NCBI GenBank assembly: GCA_934045905.1
Contig: OW203768.1
Location: forward strand, 2,508,316-2,572,315
Direction: 5' to 3'
DNA length: 64,000 nucleotides
Source of the DNA: Leuctra nigra
Lineage: Eukaryota > Arthropoda > Insecta > Plecoptera > Leuctridae
Every line of letters begins with the position of its first letter. The stretch's first letter is position 1. Shown one piece after another: positions 1-11,000 of this stretch. A program made the position numbers and the translations under genes. A model generated the notes under the pieces. The model saw only the letters and a list, made by a program, of their open reading frames with translations, ran no database searches and had not been told where the DNA came from.

Positions 1-653
1 GGGGGTGAAAGAGATACGAAGTTCAGTATGTTCCACTGTCTGTATACTGCTACTGAGATTAGATCAAACGAATTACTTTCGAAGCGCATTATTCTCTCAT
101 TGATCGTTGACTTCTGTCTTGTTAACTACTAAGTGAATAAGTGTGGGCGATGCACATGCAAGTATGGGGCAGGACATGGGCAGGACACGGGGCAGGACAC
201 GGGGCAGGACGAGATGGAGAGATTGGCGGCGAGCTTCACAGACGAGGGGGGTGAGGGGGGGGGAGGCACGTGACTAATGTACCGCGATCGTGACGGCGGT
301 TGCAAAACAACACGCGATGTCGGCACTCAGTCGATACCGCCGTCTCAGTGCTACACGGACGTATCTGCGTGTGGAATCATGTACAGATGCTGCTCGGTAA
401 CAGTGGGACATGACACTCCGAAATATCAGATTTGTATCAAACACACAATTTAGTACGAAGAAGCATAGGCTCGAACAAACTGAAAGTGAAAAGACGGCAC
501 AAACTTTTCAAACTTTACGAAAACAATGGATTCTGCGCGAAGGCGCCCCCCCCCCCCCCCCCCCCAGGGAACGAGGGCCCGGGGCGAATAACATCGAGGA
601 ACATTTAGAATGTAGCAAATGGATATGAAGGGTTTCTAAGTATCCAGGGGCTT
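1..653. other. Non-coding flank with GGGCAGGACAC minisatellite and poly-C tract
   Basis: No gene is recognised. Around 162-212 a short minisatellite repeats GGGCAGGACAC about four times. A pure C tract lies at about 546-565. Open frames across this stretch are low-complexity or proline/arginine runs and resemble no protein family I know. The right end (646-653) is the left copy of the target-site duplication of the next element. Confidence 0.5.
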
Positions 654-2246
654 CAGGCGCGTAGGAACTTTATTTTGACAGGGGGGTCAAAATTATAGGG
701 GATCGATGGATGTCAGGAAAAGGTAGTTCACTGCTACAAGGGGTCTGGGGAACTCGCCTCCCAGTTGTGTGATATGCAATATTCTGTGGGAACTTAAGAA
801 AACTTGTTTTTATAGAATTCCCAATGGCCCCGCAGGGCATTTTTTTACATCTTGATAAAAAAAAAATCGAATTCGAAGCTTTTTTGACATCTTTTTTAAA
901 GAAATTTAAAATGTGTGTCCTATGCAATATTCTTGGGGATACAAGAGCCATAATAAAATTTTGTTATTTGACAAAATCCTAAATGGCCCCGCAGGAAAAT
1001 ACTTGAATTTTAGTGAAAGAGAATCGATTATGAATTGATTTTGGAATCGACCTTTGAAAAAGGTTGCAAGAGCAACAGAAATAAGCAATCGATAAGAAAA
1101 ATCTGTATGTGTTTTGGAATCTATTAGTTTAACGTGTAATTGAGCGAGCGAAGCGAGCGTCTCCTTTTGGCTCTTTTGGCACGGACCTCTGTTTTTTTTT
1201 TTTTTTTTTTTTTTTTTTGATTTTTTTTCCGTTTACTGACGCTATACAGGTCAGAGTTTTTCTTCGATCGAGCTGAAATTTTGCACACATGTGGAGACAA
1301 CCTTTTCTGTTTGCTGACCCCTAATTTTTTTGAAAAAAATTGATTGGTTAAAATTTAAATAAACATCTCCTGATGGTAGGTTGAAAAATGAAACTGGTCT
1401 TCGATAAATCTGATCAAACTCATATTTTGGCTATACAGGTCAGTGTTTTTCTTTGATCGAGCTGAAATGTTGTACACATGTAAAACCAACCTTCTCTGTT
1501 TGCATACCATAATTTTTTTTGAAATCCATTCATTGGTTAAAATTTAAATAAATATCTCCTGATAGGCTGAAAAATGAAAACGGTCTTCGATAATTCTGAT
1601 CAAACTCATATTTTGCATGATCATTAAGACCAATATTGTCTCTTATTTTACAAAATTTCATCCCAATCAGTTAAGAACGTATGAAGTTATTGACATTTTT
1701 AATATCTGTCAGTAATGAAGTATCGAAATGAATGTTTTCCAGTGCCAATTGAAAATTGATTCTGTTTTGCTTTATGAACCAGGTGCTTAGATGCTATTTT
1801 AAAGTTTCGATGAAAAGCATACACTTTTAAGTTGATATCATAATCAATTCAATATGGATGTATATGTTTTCTGTGCGTTGTGTACGCTTTTCCGGTTCGA
1901 GAATTTGCACGTACCCGTGCTCGCTCATCAACGCGTTACACTGAGCGTTTTCCTAGTTATTTAATTTGATTCATGAGGATGATCATGTTGGACAAATTAG
2001 TAAATGAGTTGTCTCATTGGATAATACCTCTGTTCAATTAGTTTTGCAAAACTTGAGAAAATTTTGAGAATTCAACCTCATAATGGAGCAAATCTGTGCA
2101 TTCTGTGCAACACTTAATCAACATTTGTGAATATCTGGATGTGTTCAGGATCTCTAGCAGGGGGGGTCAGAGTCTCTAGCAGGGGGGTCAGGCTACAGAC
2201 AGGGGGGGTCCGTTCCCCCCTTTCCCCCCCTATTCCTACGCGCCTG
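654..2246. mobile_element. hAT-like non-autonomous DNA transposon, interrupted by a Helitron-like element
   Basis: Terminal inverted repeats CAGGCGCGTAGGAA and TTCCTACGCGCCTG are flanked by an exact 8-bp duplication AGGGGCTT (646-653 and 2247-2254). The 8-bp target site and CAGG-type ends fit the hAT superfamily. Without the nested Helitron-like insertion (1140-1956) the element is about 780 bp and has no transposase. Inside are modules with GCCCCGCAGGGC hairpins followed by T-runs (about 830 and 985). A second, shorter copy with its own exact duplication is at 8886-9219. Confidence 0.85.
1140..1956 (+). mobile_element. Helitron-like (HINE/DINE-type) element, copy 1, nested
   Basis: The 5' end is TTGAGCGAGCGAAGCGAGCG, followed by a T-rich run. 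The 3' end carries a hairpin (CGCTCA at 1922-1927 pairing with TGAGCG at 1942-1947, with palindromic AACGCGTT in the loop), then TTTTC and terminal CTAG. It sits between A (1139) and T (1957) without a duplication, as Helitrons do. The interior holds two tandem units of about 186 bp (1242-1427 and 1428-1615), as in Helentron-associated elements such as DINE-1. No Rep/helicase is encoded. Related copies: 14202-15027, 45420-46314, 52680-53490 and diverged ones. Confidence 0.7.
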
Positions 2247-2254
2247 AGGGGCTT

Positions 2255-4032
2255 AACATTTGCTCCGACATCGCGCGCGTGTAAGTGACGAGACGGAATG
2301 CCTGCTCGAGTGCACATGTTCTCGTTGCAGCGCGACCTGCATGACCATTGCACTTGCACTGACACACGTCGGGGTGAGGAATCACGGCGAGAACTATCCG
2401 ACAGGCAACATGGGACGCAATCAAGAGGACATCGTTGTGGAATGAGAACCGCATCCATCCGGCTGACCGCAACACGCTGACCGCAAGTCTGACCGCGCGG
2501 AATGATTGGAAACTATCTCGGCGCGGTGTCTTGTAGTGTCTCACAGAAGACACTCAAGACACTCGCAGTGTCTAAATTTGTAACTAAATTTGTAATTTAC
2601 CTACTATTCAGTTAGGTGTTTGGTTATAGAAATGCCATGTCCCGCATTTTTTTTCTTTTTTAATAACTAGATAGGTAATTAATTGACAATTGTTTTGTTT
2701 AAATGTTTGGGTGAAATTAATAATGTGGTAAAAAAAAAAACAGTGTCAACCGATTTGAATACAATCACAACGGTTCAAGCAAGACCCTGCACTTCACTCA
2801 CAACGTCTCACACAAGACACTCGACACTTGAGTGTCGCTACAAGACACTTCGACGGACACTCATGGCGCACTCGACCGTCTCCGCCGACCCCGCGCGCTA
2901 GACTGGATCCTCCACGACGGCGACCCCCCGACGGCGAGCACATGCCGAGGCGGCGTGCGACGTCGGCAGTCGCGTCATCGATTAGACAGGAGGCGGGGGG
3001 CGGGGGTCACGGGGGTTCCCGACGGGGTCAGGTGGGCGATGACGGATCGCTCGGTTGCATGGAACTATACCGGCATTCACGGGTGGGGGGGGGGGGGGTC
3101 GTGCCCTTTGTTTCATGCTTATTTCACTTGCATTTTATTCTACACTAGTTAAAAAAAAAAATCTCTACAGTTTCAATTGCTTTTGGTGTTCTGTAATAGA
3201 GTACTCTGACGAATGACTAACAATGATGATGATAAGGAGATGATGATGAGATGGACTGGACGGTGGGAAGGAGGCTTAGGGAACCTTCCCAACATTCGCC
3301 CAGCTCGACTCAAAGAAACTTCGAAACAAATCTGTCAGGAATCAGCGGGAATCGAACTCCTATAAACTCTGCGGCAATTGTTCAGATAATTACTGTCCGA
3401 ACCAATAATCCGTTTCTATTATACAAGGTAGGTACTTGTTACTCACTTCGACAGGGATCGGTAACCTTTTTTGGTGAAGGAGCCAATTTCCCAAAAATTA
3501 ATAAATTAGATAATAATGGGAGCCGCATTAGAGGCAATCAAATATAATACACCGAAAATAAAAAATTGACCTACAAGTTTATTTTCATATTTTGACGAAG
3601 CCCCCAATTATTGCCCAACAGGGCGTTTTTTTTTAGAATGGCAACAATTTAAAATGATTATGGGTCTCTAAAATTAACTTGTAATTGAATCAAATACCCT
3701 ATCAATTGTTGCCCCGGAGGGCGGTTTTTTTCTTCAAATTTTTAAATTTTTCGATTCATTGAAAAATGAATGAATTTAGTATGTTCATTCAATATGTTAT
3801 GCACTAAATTTCATTCCGCCGGTGAGTGATTTTGGAAGCACCTCTCCCGCTGACTCAGGTACCGGACTCCCCCCTATAAACCGCCCCACGAGCCACCCCT
3901 TCAACATCTCTTATTAAGTGCTCTCCCTGAACAAACTGCTCTCAAACACGTCATCGGACTCTCCAAATAGTCCCGGGACAATCACCCGTGTCCAAGACCG
4001 GCGGAGAAATCCCCTGTAATTCGGGAATGTGC
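2255..4032. other. Intergenic repeats: palindrome-rich element and SINE fragment
   Basis: No gene is seen. A candidate foldback element at 2525-2850 has ends GGTGTCTTGTAG and CTACAAGACACT and many AAGACACTC/GAGTGTC palindromes. At about 3200-3410 is a minus-strand SINE copy with the GACGGTGGGAAGGAGG motif and a reverse B-box (GGGAATCGAACTCC). GC-rich sequence with G runs lies between them. At 3600-3730 two tandem modules carry GCCC-AACA-GGGC-type hairpins before T-runs, and the rest is AT-rich. Confidence 0.45.
2525..2850. repeat. Candidate foldback element with AAGACACTC palindromes
   Basis: The left arm GGTGTCTTGTAGTGTC and the right arm GACACTTGAGTGTCGCTACA form imperfect inverted repeats about 325 bp apart. 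Each arm contains further short inverted copies of GAGTGTCTT. No duplication of the target site could be confirmed, so the outer boundaries are approximate. Confidence 0.4.
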
Positions 4033-4040
4033 GCTGCACG

Positions 4041-4648
4041 TAGGCTTGCCATTCGTCCGGTTTTACCCGGACATGTCCTCTTTTTTGGGTCTCTTTTTTT
4101 GTCCGGGCGGCTTTTTAGGAATTTGACGAAATGTCCGGGTTTTTGAATTTGTTGTTACATATTCATTAATATGCTATTCATTAATTATTAATTAAATAAA
4201 ATGAATTATTTTCTCCGAATTTTATAGTCCAAAACGCATAGAAATGACTCAAATTCATTTTTGAAATTGAAAATTTTCCCCGGCCTGTGCGGCCCGGACC
4301 CGCATAGTGTTGAGGGGCCCAAAATTATGGAAATTTAGTGATAATTCACTTCTAGATGCTGTTAGAAAATGTCCATAGTTGTGGAAATACTAGATTTACT
4401 TACTCAAAATCTCTGAAAATGATTATTCCAAAACGCATTAAAATAGCTCAAATTAATTTTTTAATTCTAAAATTTTCCCGGGCCTGTGCGGCCCGGACCC
4501 GCATGCTGCTGGGGGGCCTCCCCCCAGCCCCCCATTAGTGTCGTGAGCCAAGTGTTTTTCCAGAATATCGTTTTTGGATAGCACATAAACAATTTCCATC
4601 TCGAGATCTGATGTCCTCTTTTTCGAGTCATGGCTTATGGCAACCCTA
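4041..4648. mobile_element. hAT-like MITE with TAGGGTTGCCAT ends
   Basis: The ends TAGGCTTGCCAT and ATGGCAACCCTA are flanked by an exact 8-bp duplication GCTGCACG (4033-4040 and 4649-4656), which defines a hAT insertion. The 608-bp interior is non-coding and contains two related modules (about 4230-4305 and 4428-4505), each ending in a GC-rich block that reads CCTGTGCGGCCCGGACCCGC. Just inside the ends are short inverted blocks, GTCCGGTTTTACCCGGAC on the left and GATGTCCTC on the right. Confidence 0.88.
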
Positions 4649-4656
4649 GCTGCACG

Positions 4657-6399
4657 GGGTTGTTGAACAATGCAGTTGCCGGGACAATTAATCGCGCGGA
4701 GTGCTGATGTGACGTCAGATCTTGTGGACTTGGCCCGCGGACAGAAGATTGAGAGAGTTTATTCACGACGCCTGCTCGCTCAGCGCGTGACTCAGAGCTG
4801 ACAATCGCTCTGTGTCGGGATCGGCAACACATGTTACTGCTTCGGCCATGTTAGCCGCACTCGTCATTAGTTTAGAATCATTCAAATTATGAAAATTTTG
4901 AAAAATAATTATTAACTAACTACCTACTATCTAATTTTTTAGTCGACTTTATAAATACCTAAAGCAATTCTTAGTGCCCAAACTCGACGTATAATGTCCC
5001 TATTTTCTAGCTTCGTGTCGAGTTTTTGGGCACTAAGAATTGCTTTGTAAGTTTGTGATCATAAGGTCGGCTACAAAATTAGACTGTAGGTTCCGATTTC
5101 TTTAGATTTTATAATTTTTGTCATTAATGTTTTGATTTTTTCTTGATTTTTTTTCCTACGACAGGTAATAATTGTTTTTAAAAAATTGCATAATTTGAAT
5201 AGTTCAAAAGCTATGATGATATTTAGGAAATTATCTCCAATACGAGTCCATTCGTAATACGAATGTAATACGATCTCATCCGTCGCAGCGTAAAGTTTGA
5301 CCTTGTTGCACTACGTTACCACGCGCCATTATCGCCGCTAGACTCGTCTGCTCGCTCAGCGTGAATCATTAACTGCACTCTATCGACCCGCCAGACGCTA
5401 TCAACATCGCGATCGACTAACTGACGTCGACCTCGATCGACAACTCTTAGGGGAGATAAGCATTGGTACTCGACGACTCGTCAGTGTTATTCTCTCATAA
5501 GAGATCTCGATGTTATTGACGCAAGTTACGCGATCGCCGAGCTGATCAGATGTTGAGTCTTATCACAGAGAGATTGTAAGGAGCTCCGCCTTTATTGATC
5601 AAGAGAAACCTACATTCATGCTACATGTTCGCGCTTACTTTCTATGAATAATTCGTATCAGTATTGATTTTTAAGATTATTTTAGAGCACTTTCTGCAGC
5701 TAGAGCGACGATGAATCAAAATGATGATTAAGGAGGATTTTTGGGACCTATGAAACGTCGAAAAAGGCAGGCAAATAGTACCATAAAACTATTAAAAAAG
5801 GACCATAATATCCCGAAATGACCAATGACATGGTATACTTTGTAATATTCGTTGACATTATTAGATTTATTGGTTTATGAGTTGAATTTGGAGTAAGATA
5901 TTACAAGGTAGTGTCAATGTGCCAAGTATTGTTGTTTTGTTGGTCATCCCAGTGGAGGAAGGCAAGTTTGTGAAGACAACAATTATTGTAACTCGAAACA
6001 AATTGCTATTATTTTACCCAATAATTTAAAAAATGAAAAAAAAATAGCAACAAAGGGACTGAATGCATGAAATGTCGAGAAAAAGGCATTTTCAGGCAAA
6101 ATAAAACACTTATTTTTGAAATCAAGAACACATGAAACACCATTTTTATGACCGTGTCTGAACAAAAAATTAAAAAGGGATATTTAAACATCCTAGCCCT
6201 AATGATGATGTTTCATTGGTGAAGATGATGATAAAGAAAGGATAGACGGTGGGAAGAAGGAGGTCGCGGCCTATTAGTAGGGAACCTTCCCGGCATTTAC
6301 CTCTCGACTGAGGGAAACCACGAAAAAGACAATTGTACAAAGGAAATTTGAGTCTAGTTCTACGATCTGATCGTGTTGGTGAATCAACCTCTAGGTAGG
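4657..6399. other. Intergenic: hairpin, CpG-rich block, SINE fragment
   Basis: No gene is recognised. A strong hairpin occupies 4961-5046. At 5240-5600 there is a CpG-rich stretch that stands out from the AT-rich surroundings. It could be a promoter or 5' exon, but nothing in it codes for a recognisable protein. At about 6200-6330 is a minus-strand SINE copy (GACGGTGGGAAGAAGGAGG to CCTCTCGACTGAGGGAAACC). Confidence 0.4.
4961..5046. repeat. 86-bp perfect-stem hairpin (foldback mini-element)
   Basis: AAAGCAATTCTTAGTGCCCA at the left is matched by the inverted copy at the right end, with the stem continuing through AACTCGAC. The spacer is only about 25 bp. Single-stranded, it would fold into a long stem, and it is probably the relic of a short foldback MITE. 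Confidence 0.6.
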
Positions 6400-6401
6400 T
6401 A

Positions 6402-6603
6402 CACTTGGCACAACTAAAATTGATCGTTCAATGAATCTGATTGACTGAAAAATTTAATCATCAGAAGTTGGTAAAAGCGATCTTCTTGTCTCACTCTAAA
6501 AGGTGACCTCCCATTTCAACGATAATAACAATCTTTGATTGTTATGGAACATGACCAGCAGTCATTCAAATTTGTTCAACAATCAATTTTTGTTGTGCCG
6601 AGC
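6402..6603. mobile_element. TA-flanked mariner-type MITE (CACTTGGC family), copy 1
   Basis: The ends CACTTGGCACAAC and GTTGTGCCGAGC are flanked by TA on both sides (6400-6401 and 6604-6605), as for Tc1/mariner insertions. The 202-bp interior is non-coding. A second copy, alignable over its whole length, lies at 38884-39094, which supports both boundaries. Confidence 0.7.
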
Positions 6604-6605
6604 TA

Positions 6606-7690
6606 TTAGTAAAATTTCACCTTTCACTTCGTTCCCTTGAGTCCAACTTTTATTTTTAGATTGCCCTACACACCCCTGATGATAGATATATGCTGTCCAA
6701 CGTGGTGGTATTATTTTTGCTATATTTATTGTTGTGGTATTGTTGCTGCATTTAGTAGTATTGCTTTATACCTACTGTCTTATTAATACCTTTCCACTGA
6801 AATCTACTAATTGTAAGAGGAACAACGTATGAAGGCCACAGCAGCGTCCCACGGGATATTGTCTCTCCCATGGTGGCCTATTTCAAGCTTACGTTGGACA
6901 GGGTCTACCTACCCTATTTGTACCAGGGCGGATGCTCCAAATTATTGCAGTCAAACGCTACTGGCTTGTTGGTTACCTAACTGTTTACAATGCCTAGCGG
7001 TACCTAAAACATCGATTACGTAGTACCTACTTGTTACTTGCTACCTACATACTTGTTATTTTCTATGTGCCTATTACGATGCGGACTTTCAAGGATGGTG
7101 TTACCTGATAATATCGCTATCACACCACGATGCAGTCAAGTGCCTGGCTAAAGGTTTAAAAAATCGAAGTCATTGTAACCCTGGCAACCCTGACCTACAC
7201 ACCCTGCCCGCATGACAAGGGTTGAGAACTCAATGTTGTTGTGTTCCTTCAGACTGCCTAGCGCTTTCAAGAGTAAACAAGCTGGGGAAACAACGAGACC
7301 CTTTGTGCGAATTACACAAGATAATCGCAGACACCACAGGCTGGTTATGGCACAGAGCCAAATACGATGCGGTTTGCAGTTACCGATTTAAATACAATCC
7401 AGTGTTTGGTGATGCGATGTAAATGCTGTCTAGCTAAAATAAATTGGTATTTAGTTCGACTTGGTGTTATCAATCAATTGCTTTGTCTAGGCCAGTGATA
7501 GTGTCATCTAGGTGAGAAAGGTGACAAATGTCAAGTCTGCAATTTATTGCTCATTATCAGCAGTAACGTAATTTAGATTATCCCAAAATATACCTCGCCA
7601 TGACCACAAAAATATCTTCTAAATTATTAGGCAGTAGACATTCGTATTCACTTATACATAAGGAAAAGAGAGCTAATTATACGTAAAATT
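6606..7690. other. Intergenic AT-rich DNA without recognisable features
   Basis: Only short open frames of 64-66 codons occur here and none resembles a known family. I see no tRNA, repeat boundary or splice-linked exon. Confidence 0.4.
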
Positions 7691-8058
7691 CTTACCTCAG
7701 CCGGTGACATTGTCGCCATTTATGGTGTCCCAGCTGTTTTCAAACACCTATCGCTCTCTAGTAGCGATTTCGGAACTAAAAGCTCGACACGGCCCGGTTG
7801 ACCCTGAAGTTGTTCTCAAAGAAAGATGGCTGCTGCCAGTGATTCGCCGTCAAAATATTGTTGAATTTAATTTTAAGCTGACAAATATTTTAATTATTGT
7901 TGACATTGCGTGACGTGTTCTCCAGTGTATTAATTATGCACATGGTTACCTATTAGGGAAAATTTTAGAAAACAAACAAACCTATTACGTTTTCAAAAAG
8001 TGACGTTTCTTTATAACCTTCAAGTTAAGATTCTATTTATTAATTTTAAGCATAAAAA
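7691..8058 (+). promoter_or_regulatory. Likely BPNT2 promoter and 5' leader
   Basis: A block richer in CpG than its surroundings (about 7700-7850) lies 200-350 bp upstream of the BPNT2 start codon. It includes AAGATGGCTGCTGCC at about 7823-7837, which resembles the YY1-type AAGATGGC element found near animal transcription starts. The 8059 ATG is preceded by AAAA, an acceptable insect context. The transcription start is inferred, not seen. Confidence 0.35.
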
Positions 8059-11000
8059 ATGAATCTTGGTGGTACGATACGATTGAACCGAGTGGGAATA
8101 TGTTTGATCGTTGGGGTTTGTCTTTTACTCCTTTTTTATATGAATTCACATGGCGTTGGATTGGGTTCGAGCAAGACCAATAAACTTGTGGACATTGACA
8201 AAAATACTAATGAGATTAATTTACGCAAATTACTGATCGCTTCGATTGAAATTGCGGTGAAGGGTGGCAAAGAAGTGATATTAGTTCGTAGTCAACCTAA
8301 TCTTCAAGAACAGAGCAAAGGGAAGACAAAGGAAGGTGCAAACGACCCTGTAACATTGGCCGATGTTCGATCCCATTGTGTCATGTATTACAGCCTGAAA
8401 CACACATTTCCGAAGTTACGAGTAAGTATTGGCATCTGTTATTAAATACCTACTCTGCTGAAGTAGTATATGTCTTGATGTCTAGCAATGTCAACTAACG
8501 TTGTCTTCTGTTAAAGGTGATTTCCGAGGAGAAGGCGGCGGAGAAAGATTGCACTACTCTGCCTTTGCTCGATCTAGATGCTTCGGTGCTTCACTTGGCA
8601 GAGCCGTTGGGTGACATGATCGTTCCAGTGGAAGATGTATCAGTTTGGATTGATCCTTTAGATGCAACTCAAGAATACACAGGTATTTGAAGAACAATTT
8701 TATATTGTGTTAAAACACAGATACAGAACGTTGATTGAACTGAGTTCACTTAAAATTTAGCTGTGTGCAATATTCAGAGAGTGATAAGAGGGGTGAAAAA
8801 GTGAATTTATTCTATTTTTTGCAGTGTATTTTGTCATTGTAGAAAAGTTTTATGGAATACCTACCTACTTGAATTGAAAGAGAAGCAGGCTCGTAGGAAC
8901 TAAATTTGCAAGGGGTATGAAATAATTATTTGCAAATAATATTGTAAAAGAACTTGAGCTTGAAATACTAGTGTCTACGAAGACAGTGGGGGGTCTGGGG
9001 GGAGGGCCCCCCAGCAAAATGCGGGTCCCGGGCCCACAGCCCCGGACATTTTTTGAATTTCAGACTTCAATTTGTGCATTTCTATACGCGATTTTTAATT
9101 TTAACATTTTAAGCAAATTTTTTTCTTTACACATAAATACGTATAAGAACATAGGGAGGGGAATTGAATCAGAGGGGGGGATTTTCCCCCCATTCCCCCC
9201 CCCCCTTCCTACGCGCCTGAAGAGAAGTGTTTAGAATAAGAATCCATGGATTGTGTTCGCAGAGAACTTGCTACAGTATGTCACGACGATGGTTTGTGTC
9301 GCGGTGAAAGGTGTTCCAATCATCGGCGTGATCCACAAGCCGTTCGCTTCCAAGCCGACGTCGTGGGCCTGGGTGAAGCGAGCGTCGTCGGAGGACCTCC
9401 AAGCCAAGAAGGTATACGACTTTCACTCCTCTATTCATTTTCATCACAGAATCTTGCTGGCTTACTTTCTATCATAAACACTGTAGGTACCTACTACCTA
9501 ATTTACATTTGTGATCTACACAGTGCTCGAAGTGGGCCGGTATGGGATGGTATGGTATACCGGGAACTTCATTACACATTTGATTTCATACCGTTACTTC
9601 TCAGTTAAAAAACGGAATGCTAAAAATCAGATATTCTTGGAAATGTCTTTTGACTGCATATTCCAAGCATTTCTATGAAAATCCACTACCCCACGCACAA
9701 CACATGTCAGCTATCACACCTGTGCGGCCTGCTATGCTATGTGCCGGTGCTTATACCCTGTTCACACTGAGGATTCGATCATGATCCAAAATCTCGATTG
9801 AGTTGTAAGAACGCGATTGAAATCTGAATCATGATCGAACTAAAGAAAACAAAAGAAGATCAATGTCAAACAAAAGAAATTATGAATTTTAAAAATATAA
9901 ACTTACAAAATTGCATGCTCTAATTTGAATGTTACAAGCATATAAAGTTTAACTTGAATCTTGCCTCCATTTTGATTTCGATTGTAATTGAACTGGATCA
10001 TGATCGAATTCTCAGTGTGAACAGGGTATTAGTGTTGATTTGTTTTCTGAAGAACAAATTAGATTAGAAGACTAATCTAACTAATGACTAGAGCCAGTTT
10101 TAAATGGTGATTTTATTTCTTAAAATTCGTTTTTAAAATCAATAATTTCGTTTTTTGTGTTTTTTCTGGAAGAGGGATTTCGCGATTTTGTGGTGATATT
10201 AAATAGGTTATAAAACACATTGTAATAGCCCCCAGACACCATAATTTGATGAAAAACATGTACCTATGCCACTTTGGAGGAGGGATTGGAATGGATGGGT
10301 CATGCACTATTAGCACTGAAATAGGCTTGTCTAGAATGGCGTCTTTAATGCTCTGTACTGTCTTTTCCCCAACCCACATTTTCTCTGTATAGATGGTACA
10401 TAATATTTAAAATTTCATGACGCAAAATGTATATTTTGACAAGATATTTTCTTTCCCAATCCAACAATTTTCAGTGCAGTAATTGTTCCAAAATAATAAA
10501 TATCCTTCTGTGTAAGTAGACTATTGATGAATAGTTGCGACTGGTTGAGGGTGGAAAGGGGGTTGGGAAAACCGGGCGACCTTGAACAGATGGGGGTGCA
10601 AAACAAAGCAGCCTGGAGGCATCATCAACAGTGGTTAGACTGGTCTGGTTCACTTTGAGGGTGGGTAGCAAAGTGTCTGGCGAGGGGGAGGGGGTTGAGT
10701 GAGTAGCACATAGAAAGAAACTGGTTTCGTTTGTTGTTGTGTGACCTGTTAGGGTGATAAAAGCAGTAATTTTAATAGAAACCCTTTATTTCGTGGTCAT
10801 TTCGCGGAAAATGTTGAATATCGCGATCAGGGTTGGATTTCGTTTTTTTTCGCAATGTAAAAATGGTAGATTTGGGATCTATACACAATGAAATGGATTT
10901 TAGTAGATGAAAATAGTGCAATCAGAACAATTCGCAAATTCGCGCATCACCATTTAAAACTGGCTCTACTAATGACATGACAATTGTTGTCAGTGTAATT

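Noticed and set aside
2828..3152. Two overlapping 106-codon plus-strand frames
   Set aside because: They lie in GC-rich repeat DNA with G runs, have no domain, and start inside a foldback arm.
7704..7913. 69-codon open frame upstream of BPNT2 as a separate small protein
   Set aside because: No homology, weak start context, and a position that fits the BPNT2 promoter/leader better.
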